In this document: positions 17,550 through 25,662 of the stretch, one piece after another | Layout: every line of letters begins with the position of its first letter | Position numbering within the stretch: position 1 is the stretch's first letter | Assembly: GCF_900101295.1 (NCBI RefSeq) | Contig: NZ_FOIL01000018.1 | Coordinates: 1-54,911, forward strand | Source: [Clostridium] aminophilum | GTDB taxonomy: Bacteria > Bacillota > Clostridia > Lachnospirales > Lachnospiraceae | Reading direction: 5' to 3' | Length of the DNA: 54,911 nucleotides | Position numbers and translations under genes: made by a program | The notes under the pieces: model-generated | Seen by the model: only the letters and a program-made list of their open reading frames with translations | Databases searched by the model: none | What the model was told of the DNA's origin: nothing

Positions 17550-18764
17550 ATGATCCGATATTTTTCATTTAAGAACTTTAAGTCGTATAGGTCGGAAACC
17601 ATATTTGATTTTAAGGCAGCAGCAATCCCAGAATTCAAGGAAAGTTTGCTTAGCAGTATCGAATCGGAGAAGGACGGGGATATATTACCTGTCAGTGTTC
17701 TGTATGGACCAAACGGCGGCGGAAAAACTAACCTGTTACAGGCCCTTGCATGTCTTATATCAATCGTTGTACGACCGGTGGCAGAACTGGAGAAGAACAG
17801 GGAAAGCCTGGTGTTGCAGCATTATGTATCCTGCCAGCCATATCTGTTGGATGATGAGTCGCAAAATGAGCCGACCGAATTCCAAATATACTTTAGGATA
17901 AAAACGAATGAATACCGTTACTATATTGCGGTAAAAAATGGAACGGTTGTTTCGGAAAGCCTGTATTGGAGGGCGATAGGCGGTCATAAGACAGGGACGG
18001 TTTTTGAGCGGGAAAAGTCTGAGATCACACTTGGAAGCACCATAAATAAAGTGAGTGTAAACCGACTTGTGAATCCAAAGATGCCATACCTGTCGTTTCT
18101 AGCGATCAACTATAATATTCCGGTCATTTCAGAGGTTGTTACCTGGTTTGAAAGTTGCATTATTCAGAGCTATGCAGTTCCTGAAGTAGACCGGCAAATC
18201 ATGATGGCAGATAATGTGGAGCTTAAGAAAAAAATTATACGAGCTCTTAATGATCTGGATATCGACATCATGGATTATCGATATGACACGGCGGAAAAGG
18301 AACTTTATACAAGAAGAATCCTTGAGGGAAAAGAGTATGAACTACCATTTTCTTCGGAATCGGACGGTACAAAGAAGCTACTTGCCGCACTTCCGATTCT
18401 TCTTATTGCACTGCAGGACGGACGGCTTGTCATCATTGATGAACTTGATGCAAAACTTCATCCGAAACTTCTTCGATACATCATCCGGCTTTTTAAAAAT
18501 CCAGAGGTTAATCGTCGTGGCGCACAGCTTATGTTTTCATCACATGATCTTACAACGATGAAAAACAGCGTTTTCAGAAGGGATGAAATTTGGTTTTCGG
18601 CATTGGATCGGAATCATGAGAGCAAGATCTATTCTCTCTATGATATTCGGGATGAAAACGATCGGCATGTCAGCAGTTCTGCTGCGTACGATAAGCAGTA
18701 CATGGAAGGAAGATATGGAGCGGATCCGTATCTTGAGAATCTTCTCGGGGAAGAATGGTTATGA
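17550..18764 (+). CDS. RloA-like AAA ATPase (abortive-infection type)
   Basis: 404-residue ABC/SMC-class ATPase of the AAA_15/AAA_21 group. It opens with IRYFSFKNFKSYRSETIFDF, the N-terminal strand-loop of this class. Walker A is LYGPNGGGKTNLL near residue 52, the signature region is SSESDGTKKLLAALP, Walker B is RLVIIDELDAKLHP near 292, and the switch is FSSHDL. With its Toprim partner just downstream it forms a two-gene unit like RloA/RloB or AbiL, which are phage-defence or restriction-linked modules; PARIS has a similar ATPase-Toprim plan. The start at 17550 is chosen because GCGAGG is seven bases upstream; a GTG at 17544 is too close. It overlaps rloB by an ATGA. Confidence 0.78.
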   Translation: MIRYFSFKNFKSYRSETIFDFKAAAIPEFKESLLSSIESEKDGDILPVSVLYGPNGGGKTNLLQALACLISIVVRPVAELEKNRESLVLQHYVSCQPYLLDDESQNEPTEFQIYFRIKTNEYRYYIAVKNGTVVSESLYWRAIGGHKTGTVFEREKSEITLGSTINKVSVNRLVNPKMPYLSFLAINYNIPVISEVVTWFESCIIQSYAVPEVDRQIMMADNVELKKKIIRALNDLDIDIMDYRYDTAEKELYTRRILEGKEYELPFSSESDGTKKLLAALPILLIALQDGRLVIIDELDAKLHPKLLRYIIRLFKNPEVNRRGAQLMFSSHDLTTMKNSVFRRDEIWFSALDRNHESKIYSLYDIRDENDRHVSSSAAYDKQYMEGRYGADPYLENLLGEEWL

Positions 18765-19429
18765 GCCTAAAACCGTTAAAGAAGAGTGATCTTGGTAAGG
18801 ATTGGGTCAAAAATGATCGTTATGTCAGAAAGATAGGAATTAATCCGGAGTATCATTTGATCGTAACGGAAGGAACCGATACCGAGCCAAATTACTTTGA
18901 GGAAATCAGAAGGATCATAAACGAAAAATACAGTGACCGAATTGTGCTCAAGGTGGAAGGAAAGGGCGACAATACTTTGAATTTGTTTGAAAAAGCAAGA
19001 CAAAGTGCGACTGGCCCAAATGATTATAAACATGTATGGATTGTTTATGATACGGATGATTTCCCGGCTGAACGTATTAACAAGACAGCAGAGCTTTGCA
19101 GAAAGACGGAAGGAGACACCACCCGGTTTCATGCCATTTGGTCCAATCAGTGCATTGAATTATGGTTTCTTCTTCATTTTGGATTTTATCAAACCGATAT
19201 TCATAGAAAAGAGTATTGGCCCAAGTTAACGGAGTGGTTGTCTTACGTAGGGAAAGGTAAGTATAAGAAAAACAGGAAAGATATGTATACTGTCCTTAGA
19301 CCTTACATGGATTTTGCAATAGAAAATGCAAAAAAACTCGATAGGATGAACGCAGGAAAAACACCAAGCGCATCTGCCCCGGGTACGAAGGTTTATGAAC
19401 TGATTGAAGTATTAAGGCCGTACCTGTGA
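18761..19429 (+). CDS. RloB-like Toprim-domain protein
   Basis: 222 residues of the RloB family. The Toprim catalytic Glu is in LIVTEGTDTEPNYFEEI near residue 37 and the DxD motif is in WIVYDTDDF near 95. IWSNQCIELWFLLHFGFY is a further family hallmark. Toprim domains in such pairs act as nucleases controlled by the ATPase. The chosen start overlaps the rloA stop as ATGA, with GGGGAAG eight bases upstream; an ATG at 18755 is also in frame. A strong terminator follows at 19448, so the pair forms its own transcription unit. Confidence 0.8.
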   Translation: MSLKPLKKSDLGKDWVKNDRYVRKIGINPEYHLIVTEGTDTEPNYFEEIRRIINEKYSDRIVLKVEGKGDNTLNLFEKARQSATGPNDYKHVWIVYDTDDFPAERINKTAELCRKTEGDTTRFHAIWSNQCIELWFLLHFGFYQTDIHRKEYWPKLTEWLSYVGKGKYKKNRKDMYTVLRPYMDFAIENAKKLDRMNAGKTPSASAPGTKVYELIEVLRPYL

Positions 19430-19447
19430 TGGTTAGAAGATATTTTA

Positions 19448-19483
19448 CGGTGTCAAGAAAAAACTCTTGACACCGTTTTTTTT
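19448..19483 (+). terminator. Intrinsic terminator of the rloAB-like pair
   Basis: CGGTGTCAAGA (19448-19458) pairs perfectly with TCTTGACACCG (19465-19475), followed by eight T. Confidence 0.88.
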
Positions 19484-19495
19484 ATCCTGTAAGAT
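19467..19495 (+). promoter_or_regulatory. Promoter overlapping the terminator, upstream of ylxM-ffh
   Basis: The downstream arm of the terminator contains TTGACA (19467-19472). Exactly 17 bases on is TAAGAT (19490-19495). Transcription would begin near 19502, only a few bases before the ylxM start. No other promoter is visible before ylxM. Confidence 0.5.
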
Positions 19496-19505
19496 AGCAC
19501 AGGTG

Positions 19506-19856
19506 ATGCAGTTGGAAAAAATTGTGAAGCAGGGAATCCTGTATGATTTTTATGGCGAGCTTCTCACGAAACATCAGCGGGAAGTGTATGAGGATCTGGT
19601 CCTGAATGATATGTCTCTGGCCGAGATTGCCGAAGAGCAGGGTGTGACGAGACAGGCGGTCCATGATCTGCTCCGCAGATGCGATAAGCTCCTGGAAGGA
19701 TATGAGGAAAAACTCGGTCTCTATGAAAAGTTCCGCAGGACGCGGGAGCTGACCGGGGAGATCCGTGAGATGGCGGAGAAATGCCGCAGGAGCGGAGATC
19801 TTTCCCTTGTTCCGAAGATTGAAGAGCTGTCGGAAAAAATACTTGATATCGTGTGA
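19506..19856 (+). CDS. ylxM: YlxM family DNA-binding-like protein
   Basis: Small helix-turn-helix protein (sigma-70 region-4 like) found upstream of ffh in Firmicutes, where it stimulates the signal recognition particle GTPase. Motifs: YDFYGELLTKHQREVYEDLV, then the helix-turn-helix MSLAEIAEEQGVTRQAVHDLLRR. About 115 residues, the family's usual size. The start is uncertain: ATG 19506 overlaps the AGGTGAT site (19501-19507), whereas TTG 19512 has that site four bases upstream and gives the common N-terminus (M)EKIV. It ends 15 bases before ffh and is co-transcribed with it. Confidence 0.88.
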   Translation: MQLEKIVKQGILYDFYGELLTKHQREVYEDLVLNDMSLAEIAEEQGVTRQAVHDLLRRCDKLLEGYEEKLGLYEKFRRTRELTGEIREMAEKCRRSGDLSLVPKIEELSEKILDIV

Positions 19857-19871
19857 GCCGCAGGAGGACAT

Positions 19872-21257
19872 ATGGCATTTGAGAGTCTTTCAGACAAACT
19901 GCAGAACATTTTCCGGAATCTGACCGGTAAGGGAAGATTGTCGGAAGCAGATGTGAAAGCAGGTCTCCGGGAAGTGAAGCTTGCGCTGTTAGAGGCGGAT
20001 GTAAACTTCAAGGTTGTCAAAGATTTTATAAAGAAAGTTCAGGAACGGTCCGTCGGCACCGATGTGCTGGAAGGCCTGAACCCGGGACAGATGGTCATCA
20101 AGATCGTCAATGAAGAGATGGTCAGCCTGATGGGCTCGGAGACGACGGAGATTAAATTCCGCCCGTCCAACGAGATCACGGTTCTGATGATGATCGGTCT
20201 TCAGGGTGCCGGTAAGACGACAACGGCGGCAAAACTCGCCGGAAAGTTCAAACAGGCCGGCAGAAAGCCGCTTCTGGTTGCGGGGGATGTCTACCGTCCG
20301 GCAGCGATCGAGCAGCTTCAGCGCAATGGAGAAAAGGTCGGAGTTCCGGTTTTTGCCATGGGCAAGGCGGATCCGGTCAACATTGCGAAAGCGGCCATCG
20401 AACACGCGAAGAACACCGGAAGCAATCTGGTGATTTTGGATACAGCCGGCCGTCTTCAGATTGATGACAGGCTGATGGAAGAACTTCAGAACATCAAGGC
20501 TTCGGTTGCGGTTGACGAGACGATCCTTGTGGTTGACTCCATGACCGGTCAGGAAGCGGTCAATGTCGCATCGACCTTCGATGAGAAGATCGGCGTGGAC
20601 GGCGTGGTTCTGACGAAACTTGACGGTGACACCCGAGGCGGTGCAGCGCTTTCGATTCGTGCCGTAACCGGAAAGCCGATTCTCTATGTCGGCATGGGCG
20701 AGAAACTGGAGGATCTCCAGCAGTTCTACCCGGACCGCATGGCATCCAGAATCCTCGGAATGGGCGATGTTCTTTCCCTGATCGACAAGGCAACGGCGAT
20801 TGTCGACGAGGATGAGGCGAAGAAACTTTCCCAGAAGATCCGCAAAGCGGAATTTGATTACGACGATTTCCTGAAACAGATGCAGCAGCTCCGCAAACTC
20901 GGCGGACTGGGCGGCATTCTCGGAATGCTTCCGGGGATGGGAAAACTGAAGGATATTGATCTTGAGAGCGGTGAGAAACAGATGCACCGCATCGAGGCGA
21001 TCATTCATTCCATGACCGCGGAGGAGAGAAGTCATCCGGATCTGATGAATCCGTCCCGCAAAAAGCGCATTGCCAGGGGCGCAGGCGTCGATATTGCGGA
21101 AGTGAACCGCCTGGTAAAACAGTTTGCGGATATGCGGAAAATGATGAAACAGCTTCCGGGTATGATGGGAAAAGGAAAAAAACATGGCGGTTTCGGAGGC
21201 TTCGGCGGATTAAACGTCATGGGCGGAATGTTCGGGAGAAACAAGTTCCCGTTCTGA
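19872..21257 (+). CDS. ffh: Signal recognition particle protein Ffh
   Basis: GTPase that binds 4.5S/SRP RNA and signal sequences and delivers membrane proteins to the translocon via FtsY. 461 residues: N domain (1-~90), G domain with GLQGAGKTTTAAKLAG (G1), DTAGR (G3), TKLDGDTRGG (G4) and GMGEKLEDL, then a methionine-rich M domain from ~310 (GILGMLPGMGK, FADMRKMMKQLPGMMGKGK). GCCGCAGGAGG precedes the ATG. It stands first in the classic row leading to rpsP and trmD. Nothing unusual. Confidence 0.97.
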   Translation: MAFESLSDKLQNIFRNLTGKGRLSEADVKAGLREVKLALLEADVNFKVVKDFIKKVQERSVGTDVLEGLNPGQMVIKIVNEEMVSLMGSETTEIKFRPSNEITVLMMIGLQGAGKTTTAAKLAGKFKQAGRKPLLVAGDVYRPAAIEQLQRNGEKVGVPVFAMGKADPVNIAKAAIEHAKNTGSNLVILDTAGRLQIDDRLMEELQNIKASVAVDETILVVDSMTGQEAVNVASTFDEKIGVDGVVLTKLDGDTRGGAALSIRAVTGKPILYVGMGEKLEDLQQFYPDRMASRILGMGDVLSLIDKATAIVDEDEAKKLSQKIRKAEFDYDDFLKQMQQLRKLGGLGGILGMLPGMGKLKDIDLESGEKQMHRIEAIIHSMTAEERSHPDLMNPSRKKRIARGAGVDIAEVNRLVKQFADMRKMMKQLPGMMGKGKKHGGFGGFGGLNVMGGMFGRNKFPF

Positions 21258-21338
21258 GAGAAATAAGCGTATGATCGGCATTTTGTGCCGTTGTACATAA
21301 AGAAAATTACAGATCGATATGATCAGGAGGAAATTATC

Positions 21339-21578
21339 ATGGTAAAGATGAGACTGAAGAGAATTGGTATGAAGAAGGCACCGTACTACAGAATCGTAGT
21401 TGCTGATTCCAGATATCCGAGAAACGGCCGCTTCATCGAGGAGATCGGTTCCTACGATCCGAACACTGAGCCGGCTACCGTAAAGTTCGATGAGGAGAAG
21501 GTTAAGACCTGGATCTCCAACGGCGCTCAGCCGACAGAGACTGTTGCACGTCTTCTCAAGACAGCTGGTCTTCAGTAA
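21339..21578 (+). CDS. rpsP: 30S ribosomal protein S16
   Basis: 79-residue small-subunit protein. [38 protein letters not shown] and a C-terminal [12 protein letters not shown] match bacterial S16. AGGAGG at 21325-21330 is eight bases before ATG. In-frame codons further upstream are not part of the protein. Confidence 0.97.
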   Translation: MVKMRLKRIGMKKAPYYRIVVADSRYPRNGRFIEEIGSYDPNTEPATVKFDEEKVKTWISNGAQPTETVARLLKTAGLQ

Positions 21579-21610
21579 TCAACTGCTGACTTGACGAAAA
21601 GGTGGTGCGC

Positions 21611-21841
21611 ATGAAGGAACTTGTGGAGGTCATCGCCAAGGCTCTTGTAGACAGCCCGTCTGAGGTTGTTGTCACAGAATCCGAACAGGATAATGAGATC
21701 GTGGTACAGCTGCATGTAGCACCTTCCGATATGGGAAAAGTGATCGGCAGGCAGGGAAGAATCGCAAAAGCGATCCGTACGGTCGTGAAAGCGGCTTCTT
21801 CCGGCAGCGACAAGAAAGTCACGGTAGAGATCGAAGAATAA
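21611..21841 (+). CDS. khpA: KH-domain RNA-binding protein KhpA
   Basis: 76-residue single KH-domain protein (formerly YlqC) that binds RNA, usually with KhpB, and affects cell-wall growth and translation in Firmicutes. The KH GxxG loop is GKVIGRQGRIAKAIR. AAGGTGG six bases upstream supports ATG 21611. It lies 32 bases after rpsP, the standard position. Confidence 0.93.
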   Translation: MKELVEVIAKALVDSPSEVVVTESEQDNEIVVQLHVAPSDMGKVIGRQGRIAKAIRTVVKAASSGSDKKVTVEIEE

Positions 21842-21848
21842 TGGAAAG

Positions 21849-21879
21849 ACCGCGGCCCTTTTTCGGGGCAGCGGTTTTT
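21849..21879 (+). terminator. Probable terminator between khpA and rimM
   Basis: ACCGC-GGCCC pairs imperfectly with GGGGC-A-GCGGT and five T follow. The 166-base gap before rimM contains no gene. It may only attenuate read-through. Confidence 0.5.
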
Positions 21880-22007
21880 CATTGGTGGAGCATTTTGCGG
21901 GGGATTTTCAGGCTTAGTGCGGAAAGAAACATCACCGGGCACTTACTTCGGATATCGTGCGGTGACAGAAAAAGCGCTCTGAGACAGATGCGCCGAAAGG
22001 ACAGAAT

Positions 22008-22520
22008 ATGGTTGATTTACTTCGTGTTGGCGTGATTACGTCCGCACACGGCATTCGCGGTGAGGTTAACGTATTTCCGACCAGCGATGATCCGGAACGG
22101 TTTGAGAAGCTGGAAAGCGTCATTGTCAAAAAGGGCGCGCAGGAGACAATCCGCCGGATTGAGAATGTCAAATATTTCAAGAAAATGGTGATCCTGAAGC
22201 TGGAGGGCATCGATGACCGGAACGCGGCGGAACTGCTGAAGAGTAACGATCTGATGGTCGACCGCGAACATGCCCAGAAGCTGGAAGAAGGGGAATACTT
22301 CATTGCGGATCTCATCGGGCTGAAGGTTGTGACCGATGACGGTCAGGAACTCGGAATTCTGAAGGATGTCATGGAGACAGGGGCAAATGACGTCTATATC
22401 GTCAAGACGGCCGGCGGAAAAGAGATCCTGCTGCCGGTGATCCCGGACTGCGTACTTCGGGTTGATCTGGAAGCGGGACTGGTGGAAGTTCACCTGATGC
22501 CGGGGCTTCTGGATCTGTAA
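22008..22520 (+). CDS. rimM: Ribosome maturation factor RimM
   Basis: 170-residue 16S rRNA-processing factor that binds S19 during 30S head assembly. LLRVGVITSAHGIRGEVNVFP is the N-terminal beta-barrel signature; the C-terminal PRC-barrel includes LIGLKVVTDDGQELGILKDV and LLPVIPDCVLRVD. It precedes trmD as in most bacteria. ATG 22008 has AAAGGA eight bases or so before it. Confidence 0.95.
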   Translation: MVDLLRVGVITSAHGIRGEVNVFPTSDDPERFEKLESVIVKKGAQETIRRIENVKYFKKMVILKLEGIDDRNAAELLKSNDLMVDREHAQKLEEGEYFIADLIGLKVVTDDGQELGILKDVMETGANDVYIVKTAGGKEILLPVIPDCVLRVDLEAGLVEVHLMPGLLDL

Positions 22521-22620
22521 AAACAGTTCCGGTCAGGTCCTGCGGGCGGATTCCGGAGTATTTCAGCGGATATTCCGGCAGGCCTGACGAACGCTGCCCA
22601 TCACTTATTGGAGGTTTTTT

Positions 22621-23430
22621 ATGCATTTTCATGTTCTGACTCTGTTTCCGGAAATGATCGATCAGGGTGTATCGACCTCGATCACGGGGCGGGCAATGGA
22701 CAAGGGACTGATTTCCGTTGACGCCACCAACATCCGGGATTTCTCGGAGGATGAAAAACATCATCACGTCGACGATTACCCGTACGGCGGCGGCGCCGGA
22801 ATGGTTATGCAGGCGGCGCCGGTTGTAGGTGCGGTGGAGCATGTGTGCAACCGGGTGACCGAGGAGGGACGGAAGAGACCGCGTGTTATCTATATGACGC
22901 CCCAGGGCCGTGTGTTCAGCCAGAAGATTGCGCAAGAACTGGCACAAGAAGAAGATCTCGTCTTTCTCTGCGGTCACTATGAGGGAATCGACGAACGGGC
23001 GCTGGAAATGTGCGTGACGGATTATCTCTCCATCGGCGACTATGTGCTGACGGGAGGCGAGCTTCCGGCCATGGTGATGATCGACTGCATATCCCGTCTG
23101 GTTCCGGGGGTACTAAACAACGACGTCTCGGCCGAGTTTGAGACCTTCCACGACAATCTTCTGGAGTATCCGCAGTACACGAGACCGGAGGAATTCATGG
23201 GGCGGAAGGTTCCGGCAATTCTTCTCTCGGGGGATCACAAAAAGGTCGATGAGTGGAGAAGAGAGCGGTCCATCGAGCGGACGCTGGAACACCGGCCGGA
23301 TCTGCTGGATGAAACGTTTCTTTCAAAGAAAGAAAAAAAGTTTCTGGCAGAACTCCGAAAGGAAAAAGAGACACCGGCTGACGCCGAAAATTCTGCAGCA
23401 CCGTCCGGCGAGTCAGAGCCGAAGGCGTGA
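22621..23430 (+). CDS. trmD: tRNA (guanine37-N1)-methyltransferase TrmD
   Basis: Uses SAM to methylate G37 of tRNAs reading CNN/CGG codons, preventing frameshifts. The SPOUT trefoil-knot core is visible as YMTPQGRVFSQ, CGHYEGIDERAL and SIGDYVLTGGELPAMVMID. TTGGAGG precedes the ATG. The product is 269 residues, about 25 longer than usual: after RKEKETP the tail DAENSAAPSGESEPKA is encoded by the first copy of a 49-base tandem repeat that supplies the stop codon, so the extension looks recent and probably neutral. Confidence 0.96.
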   Translation: MHFHVLTLFPEMIDQGVSTSITGRAMDKGLISVDATNIRDFSEDEKHHHVDDYPYGGGAGMVMQAAPVVGAVEHVCNRVTEEGRKRPRVIYMTPQGRVFSQKIAQELAQEEDLVFLCGHYEGIDERALEMCVTDYLSIGDYVLTGGELPAMVMIDCISRLVPGVLNNDVSAEFETFHDNLLEYPQYTRPEEFMGRKVPAILLSGDHKKVDEWRRERSIERTLEHRPDLLDETFLSKKEKKFLAELRKEKETPADAENSAAPSGESEPKA

Positions 23431-23499
23431 CGCCGAGAATTCTGCAGCGCTGTCCGGCGAGTCAGAGCCGAAGGTTTGACGCTGAAATTTTTGCGGCAG
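23379..23499 (+). repeat. 49-bp tandem repeat across the trmD stop codon
   Basis: Copy 1 is 23379-23427, copy 2 is 23428-23476 and a decaying third copy begins at 23477 (TGACGCTGAAA...). Copies 1 and 2 differ at only a few bases. The period is not a multiple of three; the TGA that opens copy 2 is the trmD stop. Confidence 0.85.
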
Positions 23500-23548
23500 G
23501 GCATGGAACCCTGCCTTCGCATCCGCTTTTGCGGCACAAGAAAAATGC

Positions 23549-23577
23549 TTGCAGTTATGCGGGTTTTATGATAATAT
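23549..23577 (+). promoter_or_regulatory. Promoter of rplS
   Basis: TTGCAG (23549-23554), 17-base spacer, TAATAT (23572-23577). It gives a ~75-base leader before rplS in which GATG..CCG/CGG..CATC can form a hairpin; this could be an L19-type autoregulatory leader, but the resemblance is not strong enough to name. Confidence 0.65.
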
Positions 23578-23658
23578 ACTAAATCGTGAAATGAAGAGAT
23601 GTTCCGCTGTTACGGATGAGTATTAAGAGCATCAAATATTTTGAGGAGGTTCATACCG

Positions 23659-24003
23659 ATGAACGAGATCATTAAGAAGATCGAAGAAGCACAGTTAAAG
23701 GAAGTAGCAGAGTTTGCAGTAGGTGATACTGTTCGCGTTTCCGTAAGAATCGTTGAGGGTACCAACACCAGAACTCAGGTATTCGAGGGCACTGTTCTGA
23801 AGAGACAGGGCGGCGGCGCAAGAGAAACCTTCACCGTAAGAAAGTCTTCCCACGGCGTAGGCGTTGAGAGAACATGGCCGGTTAACTCCCCGAACGTTGA
23901 GGCGATCGAGGTTGTTAGACACGGTAAGGTTCGCAGAGCGAAGCTGAACTACCTTAGACAGAGAACCGGTAAGGCTGCAAAGATTAAGGAAGTTATCCGA
24001 TAA
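23659..24003 (+). CDS. rplS: 50S ribosomal protein L19
   Basis: 114-residue large-subunit protein at the subunit interface. Signatures: [49 protein letters not shown] and [27 protein letters not shown] at 23644-23650 is eight bases before ATG 23659. It has its own promoter and terminator. Confidence 0.97.
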   Translation: MNEIIKKIEEAQLKEVAEFAVGDTVRVSVRIVEGTNTRTQVFEGTVLKRQGGGARETFTVRKSSHGVGVERTWPVNSPNVEAIEVVRHGKVRRAKLNYLRQRTGKAAKIKEVIR

Positions 24004-24030
24004 TCGAATTTACTTTTCTGTGACGACTGG

Positions 24031-24060
24031 GGAGGGGCAATGCAAATTGTCCCTCCTTTA
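24031..24060 (+). terminator. Terminator after rplS
   Basis: GGAGGGGCAAT pairs with ATTGTCCCTCC across a short loop, followed by TTTA. The T tract is weak; the 35-nt palindrome follows directly. Confidence 0.6.
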
Positions 24061-24063
24061 ATG

Positions 24064-24098
24064 TTTCATAGGAAATTTCTCCGAAATTCCCTATGAAA
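24064..24098. repeat. 35-nt palindromic repeat, copy 2
   Basis: Identical over all 35 bases to the copy at 3134-3168 and again directly downstream of a terminator. Confidence 0.85.
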
Positions 24099-24157
24099 CA
24101 AAAACGCGAAGAGTGTTTCACCCGTTTGCGCGAGAAGCGAATAGAAAGAGAGAAGCT

Positions 24158-25033
24158 ATGAATATACAGTGGTACCCGGGTCACATGACCAAAGCCCGGC
24201 GTGCGATGACCGAAGACCTGAAACTGGTCACCCTTGTCATCGAGATCGCCGACGCGCGACTTCCTCTCGGAAGCCGCAATCCGGATATTGACAAAATGGC
24301 CGCGAACAAAGACCGGCTGATTCTTCTGAATAAGGCGGATCTGGCGGATGAGCAGCTCGTGAAACAGTGGATCGAGTGGTACGGAAAACGAGGTATCCGC
24401 GCCGTTCCGCTGGATTCCCGCGTGACAAAGGACGTCCGCCGGATGAGGGCGGTCATTATGGATGTCTCCAAGGAGCGGATTGAGCGCAACCGCAGAAGAG
24501 GAATTCTGAATAAACCGATCCGCGCGATGGTAGCCGGCATTCCGAATGTGGGAAAATCGACCTTTATCAACTCTATCGCCGGAAAGACAGCAGCGAAGAC
24601 CGGAAACAAGCCGGGTGTCACCAGAAGCGATCAGTGGATTCGCCTGGATAAGACCCTGGAACTGCTGGACACGCCGGGAATTCTGTGGCCGAAATTCGAT
24701 GACAATCTGGTCAGCCGCAATCTGGCCTTTCTCGGTGCCATCAGCGATGACGTTCTTCCGCAGGCGGAACTGGTGCTGGAACTGATCGAATATATGCGCC
24801 GGGCATATCCGGACACCTTCCGGGCGTGGCTTAAGACGGAACTGACGGAGGAGATGGACGCTCCGTCTCTGCTCACCGAGGAGGCGCGGGCAAGAGGCTG
24901 CCTTAAGGCCGGCGCGGAGCTGGATTATGACCGGGCGGCAGCACTTTTTCTCACGGATTTCCGTGCGGGAAGAATGGGACATGTTACACTGGAGATACCG
25001 CCGGAGGAAAGTATATGGCATTGCGAGAACTGA
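24158..25033 (+). CDS. rbgA: Ribosome biogenesis GTPase A (RbgA/YlqF)
   Basis: GTPase needed for late 50S assembly. It is circularly permuted: G4 NKADLAD (about residue 65) precedes G1 GIPNVGKSTFIN (about 127) and G3 DTPGILWPKF (about 172). The N-terminus IQWYPGHMTKARRAM is diagnostic. 291 residues. ATG 24158 follows AGAGAGAAG; an open frame further upstream runs into the palindromic repeat and is not coding. The 3' end overlaps rnhB by 19 bases. Confidence 0.95.
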   Translation: MNIQWYPGHMTKARRAMTEDLKLVTLVIEIADARLPLGSRNPDIDKMAANKDRLILLNKADLADEQLVKQWIEWYGKRGIRAVPLDSRVTKDVRRMRAVIMDVSKERIERNRRRGILNKPIRAMVAGIPNVGKSTFINSIAGKTAAKTGNKPGVTRSDQWIRLDKTLELLDTPGILWPKFDDNLVSRNLAFLGAISDDVLPQAELVLELIEYMRRAYPDTFRAWLKTELTEEMDAPSLLTEEARARGCLKAGAELDYDRAAALFLTDFRAGRMGHVTLEIPPEESIWHCEN

Positions 25034-25662
25034 AAGGTGAGAAGCTGGAACAGGAACTGGTGCGGCTGGAAGGTATGAAGGAATATGAAAAGGCGCACCC
25101 GGACTGTGAAATGATCTGTGGTCTGGACGAGGCGGGACGCGGCCCTCTGGCAGGGCCGGTGGCGGCCGGTGCGGTAATCCTTCCGAAAGACTGCACGCTC
25201 CTTCATCTGAATGATTCTAAGAAGCTTTCACCGGCAAGAAGAGATGCGCTCTATGACGAAATCCGCGAAAAGGCGGTTGCCTGGTCCGTCGGTATTGTGA
25301 CCGCGGAGGAGATTGACGCGCTGAATATTCTGCAGGCAACCTATGAGGCGATGCGGAGAGCGGTGGCCGGTCTCGGCGTGACACCGGATCTTTTTCTGAA
25401 CGATGCCCTGATTGTGCCGGGACTTCCGGAGGATAAGCAGATCAAGATCATCAAGGGAGATGCAAAGAGCGTCTCCATTGCGGCCGCTTCCATCATGGCA
25501 AAAGTGACAAGGGACCGCATGATGGAGGAATATGACCGGGTCTGGCCGGCGTACGGGTTTGCCAAACACAAGGGATACGGAACAAAACAGCACTATGAGG
25601 CGATCCGGGAGAACGGGCTTTGTCCGATTCACCGGAAGACATTCCTGAAGACCATCCACTGA
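25015..25662 (+). CDS. rnhB: Ribonuclease HII
   Basis: Removes RNA, including single ribonucleotides, from RNA-DNA hybrids. GLDEAGRGPLAGPV supplies the first two acidic residues, LNDALIV and the SIMAKVTRDR region the others; HKGYGTKQHYEAIRENG is the C-terminal family motif. 215 residues. It starts inside rbgA (CGGAGGAAAG before ATG), consistent with coupled translation, and overlaps yraN. Confidence 0.95.
   Translation: MALRELKGEKLEQELVRLEGMKEYEKAHPDCEMICGLDEAGRGPLAGPVAAGAVILPKDCTLLHLNDSKKLSPARRDALYDEIREKAVAWSVGIVTAEEIDALNILQATYEAMRRAVAGLGVTPDLFLNDALIVPGLPEDKQIKIIKGDAKSVSIAAASIMAKVTRDRMMEEYDRVWPAYGFAKHKGYGTKQHYEAIRENGLCPIHRKTFLKTIH

Noticed and set aside
19989-21185. Long open frame antisense to ffh
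   Set aside because: It mirrors codon bias of a certain ffh gene; no ribosome-binding site or recognisable domain.
23379-23499. CRISPR-like array
   Set aside because: Copies are directly adjacent without spacers and only 2.5 in number; it is a tandem duplication.
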